The notes beneath the pieces were generated by a model that saw nothing but the letters and a program-made list of their open reading frames with translations, was not told the origin of the DNA and searched no databases. DNA of 64,000 bases from an uncultured Prochlorococcus sp. (GTDB lineage Bacteria; Cyanobacteriota; Cyanobacteriia; PCC-6307; Cyanobiaceae): positions 62,001 through 126,000 of the forward strand of contig CACJPB010000001.1 in the NCBI GenBank assembly GCA_902595175.1, read 5' to 3'. Made by a program: the position numbers and the translations under genes. Positions 21,396-30,942 of this stretch are shown here, piece by piece (the stretch's first letter is position 1; every line of letters starts with the position of its first letter).

Positions 21396-22118
21396 TTAGG
21401 GTTTGAACACTTTTATTTTTGGTTTATCTGGATTAGTAAGATCAATACTATCTATTTTTTTTGAAAAGCTACTTTTCTTAAATTCATTTTTCAGATTATT
21501 GATTGTTTGTAATTGATAGTTGATTAAATTTGGCTTAAATCCTAAGAATATTTTTTTTAAATCTTTTTCCTCAATAGTTAGAAACCCATCGGATGAGAAA
21601 GTTATTTTAACTATCTCTAATTCATAATTTTCTAAAGCGATAAAAATGTCAGATAACATTTTTTTAAATTTTTCTTTCCATCCAAAAACTTCTATGTTTA
21701 ATTTGTTCAAAGTTTTTTTGTCTGCATTTTGTTTTTCGATAAAAATTCCCTCTTTATCAATAAAGCCTGATATTTTTTTTTCGTTTAAGATTCGTTCACC
21801 GTAAGCTATTGGGATTCTTGAATCAATATGAACTTTCAAACCAAAAGGAAATAATTCTCTATTTACTGAAACATTCTTTAGAGATAAATTTTGTTTTAAC
21901 TCTTTTTCTAACAAATTAGTTTTGACAAAAATTAATCGGATGGGGAATTTTAAAGATGAATTATTTATCACATCTTTCTGTGAAAATAATTCACTACCAG
22001 AAACCCTAATGTTCTTGATATCAACTTTTTTGAGAGTTTTAATACTTAATAAACTTGTTAAAAATAAAAATGAAATTAGAAAAAAAAAGCTTCTGTTTTT
22101 GATTTTTTTGGTTTTCAC
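21396..22118 (-). CDS. ftsQ: FtsQ/DivIB-type cell division protein (POTRA domain)
   Basis: Single N-terminal TM, KKVDIKNIRVSGSELFSQKDVINNSSL POTRA-like; upstream of ftsZ. Confidence 0.85.
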   Translation of the reverse strand: MKTKKIKNRSFFFLISFLFLTSLLSIKTLKKVDIKNIRVSGSELFSQKDVINNSSLKFPIRLIFVKTNLLEKELKQNLSLKNVSVNRELFPFGLKVHIDSRIPIAYGERILNEKKISGFIDKEGIFIEKQNADKKTLNKLNIEVFGWKEKFKKMLSDIFIALENYELEIVKITFSSDGFLTIEEKDLKKIFLGFKPNLINYQLQTINNLKNEFKKSSFSKKIDSIDLTNPDKPKIKVFKP

Positions 22119-22525
22119 AAGTCACATCTAGCTTTTTCCATCAATTGATCCATCCATTCTCTTGCTTGCTCTGCATCTGAAAAAGGTACATCCATCTCTT
22201 TCCCGTCACCTACTAATCTCAACCTGCACTTACCTTGAGACTCATTTGTTAGAGGAGCTTCTCCTGAAGTTAGTGCCATTAATTCAACTAACTCTAGTTT
22301 TTTGATTATAAAAGTATCTTTTTCTTCAAATTTACCAGCTTCAAATGCGCTCCATCTTAACTCCCCATCTTTTAAGGAGGCTGCACCTGAACTATCTAAC
22401 TTGCATAGTTCAGAATCACTCGCCCAACTTCTAAAAAGATTTTGCCTTCTTCTTTCTAACCATCCAAGCGCAGTTAATAAAATGAAGATTAAAAGTAATG
22501 GTAACCAAAGAAGTCCATGCAACAT
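22115..22525 (-). CDS. conserved membrane-anchored protein of unknown function in the dcw region
   Basis: 136 aa, N-terminal TM then soluble domain; 4-bp overlap with ftsQ start. Confidence 0.75.
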   Translation of the reverse strand: MLHGLLWLPLLLIFILLTALGWLERRRQNLFRSWASDSELCKLDSSGAASLKDGELRWSAFEAGKFEEKDTFIIKKLELVELMALTSGEAPLTNESQGKCRLRLVGDGKEMDVPFSDAEQAREWMDQLMEKARCDL

Positions 22526-22535
22526 TTGATTTAAA

Positions 22536-23603
22536 TTACAAATCTAAAGATATATCTACCAGTTTAGCCACAAGTTGTTCAATTTTTAAACCTGAAGCTT
22601 TCCAAAGCATTGGGAACATACTATTTTTTGTAAAACCAGGAATTGTATTTATTTCATTTAAAAAAATTTTATTTGAAGATTTTTCTAAAAAGAAATCTAC
22701 TCTTGCAAAACCGAAAATATTTAGTGCTCTACAACTTTTTATAGCGATTTCTTTAATTTCTTTTGAGATTTTAGAATCTATTTCGGCTGGGATAATTATT
22801 TTGTTATTTGAGTGATATTTTGAATTGTAATCATACCAATCACTTTCGTAATTAACTTCACCTATCTCGGAGGTTAAGAGTTTTGAATTCCCAATTATTC
22901 CGCATTCAATCTCCCTTACCTCTAAACCTTCCTCTATTAAGATTCTTGGATCTATTCCCCGAGCTTTTTCTAATGCTGGTATTATTTCTGATTCATTTAT
23001 GACTTTGGAGATACCAAGAGATGATCCGGAGTTCGATGGTTTAACAAAAACAGGAAAATTTAATTTTTTTAAGATTTCATGAATTAACTCATTTTTTACT
23101 TCCACATCGTTGAGATCTTGATTCTGAAAAACTAGATAATTAACTTGCGGAAGTTTAAGATTTGAGAAAATTGTTTTCATCAATATTTTATCCATTCCAA
23201 GTGCAGAGCCTATAATTCCACATCCAACAAAAGGTTTCTTTGTGAATCTCAGTAAGCCATGAATTGATCCGTCTTCTCCATTAATTCCATGTAAAAGAGG
23301 AAACCAAACATCAACATTTTGAAATTCAACTCCGTCTAGGAAGTTAATTTTTTCTTGATTGAAAATTTGTGTTTTTGTTGTGTTGTTGTTTTGTGATTCA
23401 GCAATTAGGATTTTTTCTGAACTATCACTATCAAGCCAATCTCCATATTTGTTTATGTAAAAAGCTTTTACTGTAAAGCGCTCTTTGTTTATTTCTGATT
23501 TAAATGCTTGAAAGACTGTTTTTGCAGAGGATATCGATACTTCATGTTCATTAGAATTACCACCAAATATTAACCCAATACATTTTTTCTTTCCCCCAAT
23601 CAT
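22536..23603 (-). CDS. ddl: D-alanine--D-alanine ligase
   Basis: GLIFGGNSNEHEVSISSA, HGINGEDGSIHGLL, FLNEINTIPGFTKNSMFP. Confidence 0.96.
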   Translation of the reverse strand: MIGGKKKCIGLIFGGNSNEHEVSISSAKTVFQAFKSEINKERFTVKAFYINKYGDWLDSDSSEKILIAESQNNNTTKTQIFNQEKINFLDGVEFQNVDVWFPLLHGINGEDGSIHGLLRFTKKPFVGCGIIGSALGMDKILMKTIFSNLKLPQVNYLVFQNQDLNDVEVKNELIHEILKKLNFPVFVKPSNSGSSLGISKVINESEIIPALEKARGIDPRILIEEGLEVREIECGIIGNSKLLTSEIGEVNYESDWYDYNSKYHSNNKIIIPAEIDSKISKEIKEIAIKSCRALNIFGFARVDFFLEKSSNKIFLNEINTIPGFTKNSMFPMLWKASGLKIEQLVAKLVDISLDL

Positions 23604-23612
23604 TTAAAAAAA

Positions 23613-25007
23613 TTATAGATAAAGTTCGCCTGTTAAAGAGAAAGGTCTTGCTTCATTAATTCTGACATCTATCTCATCTCCCAATGAAAAATTAAAGTCA
23701 ATATTTTTTGGAATCTCTACGAAAGTTAGTCTATTTGTTCTAGTTCTACCCATAATTTGTGAGGAATTTTTTGGATTTAAACCCTCAATTAAAACGCTTT
23801 CTATATTATTAATGTATCTTTTGTTTCTGCTCCTAGCAGTTTTCTCGACCAAATCATTAATTTCTTGCAATCTAGCTTTTTTCACCTCTTCTGAAAGTTG
23901 ATTCGACCAAACTGCCGCAGGCGTATTTGGTCTTGGAGAGTATGCTGCTGTATTTACTTGATCAAAGCCAATTTCTGTTATTAGCTTTAACGTATCTTGG
24001 TATTGTTTTTCGGTTTCTCCTGGGAATGCAACTATTGCGTCAGCTGTGATTGATGCATCTGGCATTAATGATCTTATATTCTCGATAATATTTTTATACT
24101 TTTTGATAGTGTATCCTCTGGACATTTGCTTTAAAATCTCATCATTTCCACTTTGGAAAGGAATATGGAAATGTTCACAGACTTTATCAAGTTCATAACA
24201 AGCATGAATCAACCTTTTTGAAAAATATCTTGGATGACTAGTAGCAAATCTTATTCTGCGAATTCCTTTAACATCATGAATATAATATAAAAGATCAGTT
24301 AAAGTATTCTCTTTTCTCCCCTCTTTTGTAGTTCCTGGAAGGTCTCTACCATAAGCATCAATGTTCTGACCCAAAAGAGTAATTTCTTTAAAATTATCAT
24401 CAGCTAATTTTTGGATCTCACTTTTTATCGCATTTGGATATCTTGATTGCTCTTTTCCTCTTACAGAGGGGACTACACAATATGAACATCTTTCATTACA
24501 TCCATAAATAATATTAACCCAGCCACAAATAGAGCTTTCTCTTCTGGCACTAGTTATGTCTTCAGAAATGAAGTTTTCTTCTGTGGCAGCAACTTGATTT
24601 CCTAAATCAACTTTCCCCAGAAGATTCTCAAGATTATTTACGTGTTGAGGCCCCATAACTAGATCAAGTTCTGGGACTCTCCTTAGTAAAGACTCTCCCT
24701 CTTGCTGAGCAAGGCAACCTGCAACAACAAGTTTTAAACTAGGTGTTTTGTGCTTTCTTTTTGCTTGTCTCCCTAGAAAGCTATAGACTTTTTGCTCCGC
24801 ATTATCTCTGATTGTGCATGTATTGTACAAGACCAAATCCGCATTTAATTCATTATCTGCTCTGGTATATCCCATTTTCTCTAATGTACCAGCCATTCTC
24901 TCAGAATCAGCCTTGTTCATTTGGCATCCAAATGTGGTTATCCAATAACTACCAGTAGTTGAATTCTTTTGAAAAATTTTTTCGTCTGGTTTTGTGTTTG
25001 TTAGCAC
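23613..25007 (-). CDS. miaB: tRNA-2-methylthio-N6-dimethylallyladenosine synthase
   Basis: [39 protein letters not shown] tail. Confidence 0.96.
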   Translation of the reverse strand: MLTNTKPDEKIFQKNSTTGSYWITTFGCQMNKADSERMAGTLEKMGYTRADNELNADLVLYNTCTIRDNAEQKVYSFLGRQAKRKHKTPSLKLVVAGCLAQQEGESLLRRVPELDLVMGPQHVNNLENLLGKVDLGNQVAATEENFISEDITSARRESSICGWVNIIYGCNERCSYCVVPSVRGKEQSRYPNAIKSEIQKLADDNFKEITLLGQNIDAYGRDLPGTTKEGRKENTLTDLLYYIHDVKGIRRIRFATSHPRYFSKRLIHACYELDKVCEHFHIPFQSGNDEILKQMSRGYTIKKYKNIIENIRSLMPDASITADAIVAFPGETEKQYQDTLKLITEIGFDQVNTAAYSPRPNTPAAVWSNQLSEEVKKARLQEINDLVEKTARSRNKRYINNIESVLIEGLNPKNSSQIMGRTRTNRLTFVEIPKNIDFNFSLGDEIDVRINEARPFSLTGELYL

Positions 25008-25079
25008 TTTGCTAGGAATTTTTTATGATTCTTTAATTCAAAATTACAATTTAAAAATTTTGCTGCAATTTTTTTTGAG

Positions 25080-25152
25080 GGCGAGCGAGGGGATTCGAAC
25101 CCCCGAATAGCGGCGCCACAAGCCGCTGCCTTAACCACTTGGCGACGCCCGC
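25080..25152 (-). tRNA. tRNA-His (GUG)
   Basis: Reverse complement GCGGGCGTCGCCAAGTGGTTAAGGCAGCGGCTTGTGGCGCCGC...GGTTCGAATCC...CGCTCGCC; anticodon GTG; genome-encoded G-1 at 25153 and C73 at 25080. Confidence 0.95.
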
Positions 25153-25281
25153 CTCACATTTATAAATTTAACAACTGAAGGGTAATTTTTCATAATTATT
25201 TTTATCTTTTAGCGAAATTTGAATTATTTTCTAATTCAGTAAAGTTTTCTTATGATTTAAAATAAAAGAAAATTTAAAAAT

Positions 25282-26517
25282 TTGAGTAATTCCGGCACAG
25301 CTGAGGTTCTTATTCCCAGAAGCCTTTGTTTAATAGAAGATATAGATAACCTCATTATCGATGTAGAGGATTTTTGTTCAGTTTCCATTAGTTGGGAAGA
25401 TGGATTTGTTTCTGAGTTAAAGCCTTTAAAAAATAAAATTACAAAACCAAAAAATATTTTATTCCCAAGATTTGTTGAAACGCATTCGCATTTTGATAAA
25501 TCTTTTACATGGGCAGACTTTCCTAATCTGGAATCAAACTACGGAGGAGCATTATCAGTAAATCTTGAAGAACATAAAACTAGAACTACAGATAAGGTTC
25601 TTGAAAGAGTTGAGAAATCATTAAAACTTGCCATAAAAAATGGATACCGAGCAATTAGAAGTCATATCGATACATACAAAGGTCAATCTATTGATATTTG
25701 GATTGAACTTTTTAAATTACAAAAAAAATTTTCATCTGAGTTGACTCTACAATACGTTGCTCTAGCTCCAGTGGAATTCTGGGATACAAGTGATGGAGAA
25801 GATTTGGCAAAAATATTTTCCTTTAATGGAGGTATTTTAGGAGGTGTTATTGTACCCCCTTTCAATAAAAAAAATGCAAGTAAATTTCTAGCAAAGATGC
25901 TTCTTCTTGCTAGTAAATATAAATTAGAAATTGATTTGCATATAGATGAATCAATTATTGAACCTGGAGCAGGAATAAAAGTTTTATTAGAAACAATAGA
26001 AAATTTAAAAATTAATAGTATTCCGATCACTTGTAGTCATTTGAGTAGTCTTATTTCTCTAAGTAATAGAGAGATTTTAAATTTAGGAGAAAAAATGGCC
26101 GAGAAAAATATTAAGGTTATTGCTTTACCCCTAACAAATTTTTGGCTGCTCAATCGAAGTAACAAATCTACTTCATTAAAAAGACCAGTTGCGCCAATAA
26201 AGCAATTACAAAAATCACATGTGGATGTATCTCTTGGTAGTGATAATGTTCAAGACCCTTGGTACCCATTTGGTAATTTTGACCCTTTTTATATGTTGTC
26301 TTGCTCGATGCCTATGCTTCAACTAAATCCCTGGGAGAGAATGACTCTATCTTCTATTTTTTTAGCTCCAAGTAGATTATTAAATTTAAAATGGGATGGT
26401 TTAATTAAAAAGGGTTGTCCTGCTGATTTTGTGATTTTAGATGCACAAAGATGGGCAGATGTTTTTTCGAGCAATTTAAAGAGAAAAGTATTTATAAACG
26501 GCGATTTATATTGCTAA
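25282..26517 (+). CDS. cytosine deaminase (CodA)-like amidohydrolase
   Basis: FVETHSHFDKSFTW, LDLHIDES, TCSHLSSL, GSDNVQDPWYPFG; TTG start. Confidence 0.85.
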   Translation: MSNSGTAEVLIPRSLCLIEDIDNLIIDVEDFCSVSISWEDGFVSELKPLKNKITKPKNILFPRFVETHSHFDKSFTWADFPNLESNYGGALSVNLEEHKTRTTDKVLERVEKSLKLAIKNGYRAIRSHIDTYKGQSIDIWIELFKLQKKFSSELTLQYVALAPVEFWDTSDGEDLAKIFSFNGGILGGVIVPPFNKKNASKFLAKMLLLASKYKLEIDLHIDESIIEPGAGIKVLLETIENLKINSIPITCSHLSSLISLSNREILNLGEKMAEKNIKVIALPLTNFWLLNRSNKSTSLKRPVAPIKQLQKSHVDVSLGSDNVQDPWYPFGNFDPFYMLSCSMPMLQLNPWERMTLSSIFLAPSRLLNLKWDGLIKKGCPADFVILDAQRWADVFSSNLKRKVFINGDLYC

Positions 26518-26555
26518 TTGGCTAATTTATATACAAAGCATAAAATTTTTTATAA

Positions 26556-27908
26556 ATGATATCAAAACTTAAATTTATAGACAAATTTAGAGAAGTCAAA
26601 AACTTAGAGATCATTGAAAATAAATCCGAAGTAAAAAGACTTTCAAAAGATTTTTATAACTACTCTCCAATCCTTACTGAAAAATTAAACGAATGTATTG
26701 CTGATTTGGTGGTGAGACCTAGTGATCACAAAGCGGTAAAGGAAGTAGCAGAAATTTGTTGGGAATTATCTATCCCACTTACTTTAAGGGGTTCAGGTAC
26801 AGGTAATTATGGACAAGCTGTTCCATTATGTAAAGGAGTTGTAATGCAGATGAGTCAATTTAATAAGTTAGAAGAATTTGATCCAGATACAGGCTTTGTA
26901 AAAGTACAGTCTGGCTGTGTTATGGGAGATTTGAATAAACAATTAGAGAAATATGGGAGGGAATTGAGGTTACTTCCTAGTACTTGGAAAACTGCAACAA
27001 TTGGAGGTTTTATTGCAGGTGGATCAGGAGGTATTGGTTCCATTAGATGGGGCTTTTTAAGGGATCCAGGAAATCTTTTAGGTTTAGAGGCAGTAACGAT
27101 TAATGAAAAACCTGCATTATTAAAATTTGATGCTGAAGAATCCGAACCTCTTAATCATGCTTATGGGACTAATGGAATAATTACTTCTTTATTACTTGCT
27201 ACTGATATTAAACGTAAATGGTACTCATTAGTTATCGACTGTATTGAATTTGAAAAAACAATAGAAATATTAAAAACTCTCACTAGCGCAGCAATTAATC
27301 TGAAATTAGGAGCAATTCTTGAAGAAGAAATTGTAGATCAAATGCCAAAATGGTTTAAAGGTAAATCTAGAAGTCACAAGATATTAATACAATCTACCCT
27401 TGGAGGAATAAAAACCATCGAGCTTATTTGTAAAAAATTTAAAGTTGAATCTACCCTTCTTGGGGAAGAAGAAAAGCTCGTGAATGGAATTTCTGAAGTC
27501 GTATGGAATCATACAACTCTTCATATGAGGTCTAGGGATAAAAATTGGACGTATTTACAGATGCTTTTGCCTCTTAATAATGAACTAGAATTAATTAATT
27601 TTTTGAGAAAAAAATGGGGTAAAAAAGTTCTTTGGCATTTAGAGGCAGTTTCTCAACAAGGATCGCCGCGATTAGCCGCTTTGCCTGTATTAAAGTGGAA
27701 TGGGGCAGAAGAATTAAAAGAAATAATGGAAGATTGTAAGAAACTTGGTGCATTTATTTTTAATCCTCATGTTTTAACAGTTGAAGGAGGAGGCCTCGGA
27801 GTGGTGGATGCAGATCAAGTAAAAGCGAAATTAAGATTTGATCCTAAAGGGCTATTAAATCCAGGGAAATTGGAGGGTTGGGAAGTAAAAGAACAATTTA
27901 AAATTTAA
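26556..27908 (+). CDS. FAD-linked oxidase (GlcD/Dld-like)
   Basis: VVRPSDHKAVKEVAEICWELSIPLTLRGSGTGNYGQAVPLCKGVVMQM; C-terminal RFDPKGLLNPGKL. Confidence 0.88.
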   Translation: MISKLKFIDKFREVKNLEIIENKSEVKRLSKDFYNYSPILTEKLNECIADLVVRPSDHKAVKEVAEICWELSIPLTLRGSGTGNYGQAVPLCKGVVMQMSQFNKLEEFDPDTGFVKVQSGCVMGDLNKQLEKYGRELRLLPSTWKTATIGGFIAGGSGGIGSIRWGFLRDPGNLLGLEAVTINEKPALLKFDAEESEPLNHAYGTNGIITSLLLATDIKRKWYSLVIDCIEFEKTIEILKTLTSAAINLKLGAILEEEIVDQMPKWFKGKSRSHKILIQSTLGGIKTIELICKKFKVESTLLGEEEKLVNGISEVVWNHTTLHMRSRDKNWTYLQMLLPLNNELELINFLRKKWGKKVLWHLEAVSQQGSPRLAALPVLKWNGAEELKEIMEDCKKLGAFIFNPHVLTVEGGGLGVVDADQVKAKLRFDPKGLLNPGKLEGWEVKEQFKI

Positions 27909-29137
27909 CATTTCTGTTTATTCGCAAATTTAATAAATTCAGCAACTAAAAAAATAGAACCTGTTAGAACAGGATGATTAGGTGGCCATTTTTCCAGGGA
28001 AAATAAATACTCAATGGCAAGTTCAAATGTTTTAAATTCAATTGTTTGTTGAAAGTCAATTTCTTTAATCTGAGAAAGATCATTTAATTGCCAACTAGGT
28101 TGGTTTGGAACTGGTACAAGTAATAAGCGATCATTTTTCCTTAGAAGTGTTTTTAATATTGCGTAAATATCTTTTTGTCTTTGGACACCTAAAATCCAAT
28201 AAATTCCTTTATCTTCATTCTCCCAAGTGCTTCGCTCATTAGAGAGTGCTTTTGCAGCAGGATAATTATGCGCACAATCTACAAGAATTTCTTTCTTCAA
28301 ATAATTTATTATTTCTAGCCTTCCGTTCCAAGTTGTCTTTTTAAGACCTTCAGATATGTGTTTTTCTTTTATATTAAATCCCAAATTATTCAGCGCTTCA
28401 ATTGCTCCAACAGCTACTGAAGCATTTTGCTTTTGAAAAATTCCTTTTAATCCAAGCTCATAGCTGTTTGAAATTGAATCTTTCCAAATAATTTCTGCTC
28501 CTACCTCTTTAACTTTTTTGGTTATTAAATTTTTAACTTGACTATTTTGATTGCATGAGATGACAATTGAGTTTTTTTCAATAACTGCTAATTTTTCTTT
28601 GGCAATTTTTTCAATCGTATCTCCAAGAAATTCTTTATGGTCTAAGCCAATATTCCCAATAGCAATGATTGGCCTAGATTTATGGGCTGTTGTCGCGTCT
28701 AATCGTCCCCCTAAGCCAGCTTCAAGAACGAGTAATTCAACTTTTTGATGGTCAAAAAAATTTAGTGCGCAGCAAATGATTTTTTCAAAAGGAGTTAATT
28801 CAAATGTTGAAAATTTTTTTTCTATAAATCTATAGATTTTTTCAAAATCAGTTTTATTAATATTTTTTTTATTAACTCTAATCCTCTCGCATACATCCAA
28901 AAGATGAGGAGATGTCGTTATACCGAAATTCCTTTTAGCTTCAAAAAGTATACTTTCTAAATATGCCGCGATTGATCCTTTCCCATTGGTTCCAATAATC
29001 TGTATCGCAGGGATATTCTTGCAGGGATTACCAAGTTCTTGAAGTGCTTTTTTAATTCTTGATAAACCTAACTTGATATTATCCCTTTCATATTTAGGAG
29101 ATAATAATTCAAAAGTTTTTAAATTTGCATTTTTCAA
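27905..29137 (-). CDS. folC: bifunctional folylpolyglutamate/dihydrofolate synthase
   Basis: IQIIGTNGKGSIAAYLESIL, TTSPHLLDVCERIRVN, GLGGRLDATTA. Confidence 0.93.
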   Translation of the reverse strand: MKNANLKTFELLSPKYERDNIKLGLSRIKKALQELGNPCKNIPAIQIIGTNGKGSIAAYLESILFEAKRNFGITTSPHLLDVCERIRVNKKNINKTDFEKIYRFIEKKFSTFELTPFEKIICCALNFFDHQKVELLVLEAGLGGRLDATTAHKSRPIIAIGNIGLDHKEFLGDTIEKIAKEKLAVIEKNSIVISCNQNSQVKNLITKKVKEVGAEIIWKDSISNSYELGLKGIFQKQNASVAVGAIEALNNLGFNIKEKHISEGLKKTTWNGRLEIINYLKKEILVDCAHNYPAAKALSNERSTWENEDKGIYWILGVQRQKDIYAILKTLLRKNDRLLLVPVPNQPSWQLNDLSQIKEIDFQQTIEFKTFELAIEYLFSLEKWPPNHPVLTGSIFLVAEFIKFANKQKC

Positions 29138-29148
29138 AATTTAAATTG

Positions 29149-30324
29149 CTATAACTCTTCAAAAATTGAATTTAGCTTATCCAAAAGAATATTAATTTCT
29201 CTTCGAGAAATAACTAATGGTGGGACAATCCTTACAACATTTCCTCCTGCAGGAACTACCAGTAATCCTTTATCAAAAGCTTTTAATGTAATTTTTTTTG
29301 CATCAGCATAATCATCATTGATCACAAGACCTTGTATCAAACCTAAACCTCTTTTCCCGCTAATAATATTTGGAAATTTTTTTGATAATTCTTCAAACCC
29401 AGCACTTAATTGTTCCCCTCTTAGATAAACATTATTGATAATATTTCTTCTATTTATTTCTTCTAATACTGTTAGGGCAGCTTTACAAGCGAATGGGTTC
29501 CCTCCAAAAGTGCTTGCATGATCCCCTGGAGAAAAAATGTTGGCTTTTTCTTTTACCAATAATGCTCCAATTGCATGACCTCCTCCTAATCCTTTAGCAA
29601 GGGTGAATCCATCAGGTTCAATTCCCAAATTCTCATAACCCCACATTTTTCCAGTTCGACCTACTCCACTTTGAACCTCATCTAAAATGAGAAGAGAATT
29701 ATATTTATCACATATTTCTCTCAGGTTTTTAAAAAATATTGTACTTCCAGGAATTACGCCGCCTTCGCCTTGTATTGGTTCAACTAAAACGCCGGAAATT
29801 TTTTGATCATTATTTTCACACTCTTCAAATAATTTTTTTACCGAATCAAAATTGTTAAATTTAAAAAATTTGAACCCTTGAATCAATGGTTCGAAACCTT
29901 TTTGATATTTTGGTTGTCCAGTCGCACTTAAGGCTGCAAGCGTCCTTCCATGGAAGCTGGATTCTGCTGCGAGAATTATTGATTTTTTACCTTTATTTGT
30001 TTTATTACCATATTTTTTAATTAATTTAATTGCTGATTCATTTGCTTCCGCACCACTATTACAGAAGAAGACGCTTTTTGCACAACTCATATTCGTTAAA
30101 GTTCTGCTTAATTGTTCTTGTTCTTCAATGTTGTAGAGATTAGAAATGTGCTGAATCTTTTTTAGTTGAGTTGATAACCTTCTTCTTAAAACTCTGTCGC
30201 TATGTCCAAGACTACAAGTTGCTATACCAGCGACTGCATCAAGATACCTTTTACCTGTTTTGTCCCATAGCCAACAACCTTTTCCTTTTTTGAAAGATAT
30301 ATCGAATCGACTATAGGTATTCAT
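29149..30324 (-). CDS. argD: acetylornithine aminotransferase
   Basis: Class III aminotransferase, FCNSGAEANESAIK, LILDEVQSGVGRTG, HASTFGGNPF; true start ATG 30324, ORF extension reads through tRNA-Leu. Confidence 0.94.
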   Translation of the reverse strand: MNTYSRFDISFKKGKGCWLWDKTGKRYLDAVAGIATCSLGHSDRVLRRRLSTQLKKIQHISNLYNIEEQEQLSRTLTNMSCAKSVFFCNSGAEANESAIKLIKKYGNKTNKGKKSIILAAESSFHGRTLAALSATGQPKYQKGFEPLIQGFKFFKFNNFDSVKKLFEECENNDQKISGVLVEPIQGEGGVIPGSTIFFKNLREICDKYNSLLILDEVQSGVGRTGKMWGYENLGIEPDGFTLAKGLGGGHAIGALLVKEKANIFSPGDHASTFGGNPFACKAALTVLEEINRRNIINNVYLRGEQLSAGFEELSKKFPNIISGKRGLGLIQGLVINDDYADAKKITLKAFDKGLLVVPAGGNVVRIVPPLVISRREINILLDKLNSIFEEL

Positions 30325-30329
30325 TAAAG

Positions 30330-30411
30330 TGGGAGCGGTCGGACTTGAACCGACATACCCGAAGGTGCCGCATTTTGAGTGCGGTGCGTCTACCAATTCC
30401 ACCACGCTCCC
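30330..30411 (-). tRNA. tRNA-Leu (CAA)
   Basis: Reverse complement GGGAGCGTGGTGGAATTGGTAGACGCACCGCACTCAAAATGCGGC...GGTTCAAGTCC...CGCTCCC+A with long variable arm. Confidence 0.95.
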
Positions 30412-30690
30412 AAGGCTTTTGAAAAAATGAACTTTTTTATTATAACAAAAATCAACTTATTGACTATTGTTTAGTTCAAGGAACAGTTAACAAGATAATG
30501 TTTGTTAATAGTTAATCTTTTCGATAAAAAAAATAGAATTATTTATTGCATTTGCTGACAAGAAATGAGGGGAAAAAGAAAATTTAAACATTTCTGATAC
30601 ATTTTTGTGATAATCTGCGCTTAAAAGACTTTTTGAAAGGAGATATCTTCATATTTAGTAATATAGTGTTATAATTAATAAAAAAAGAAA

Positions 30691-30798
30691 ATGTCTAAAG
30701 CTCAAGCTAAAAAATTATCTTTTAAATTTGTCCCCTATCTTTTTATTGCAATAACTATATTTACAACATTCGGATCCTGTAGCGGAACTTGGGCATGA
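30691..30798 (+). CDS. putative 35-aa hydrophobic microprotein (MSKAQAKKLSFKFVPYLFIAITIFTTFGSCSGTWA)
   Basis: Read directly; not in ORF track (below length cutoff); TATAAT at 30670-30675; stop overlaps next start. Confidence 0.55.
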   Translation: MSKAQAKKLSFKFVPYLFIAITIFTTFGSCSGTWA

Positions 30799-30905
30799 AC
30801 AAATTCAAAATTAATGGTTTAAATAAAATTTGGTCTAACCGATTTCTAGTTTTGTTTATATTATTTTTGGGTTGTATTTCACTAATCAATATTGCTTACG
30901 TTTGA
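30795..30905 (+). CDS. putative 36-aa single-TM microprotein (MNKFKINGLNKIWSNRFLVLFILFLGCISLINIAYV)
   Basis: Read directly; starts inside ATGA overlap with preceding ORF; strong single TM. Confidence 0.55.
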   Translation: MNKFKINGLNKIWSNRFLVLFILFLGCISLINIAYV

Positions 30906-30942
30906 ATCAATTTTCTTAGTTTTAAAATTTTTTTTAAAAAGA

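Noticed and set aside
30325-30405. N-terminal extension of ArgD ORF (MVELVDAPHSKCGTFGYVGSSPTAPT)
   Set aside because: This peptide is the translation of tRNA-Leu (30330-30411), a classic annotation artefact; ArgD starts at ATG 30324.
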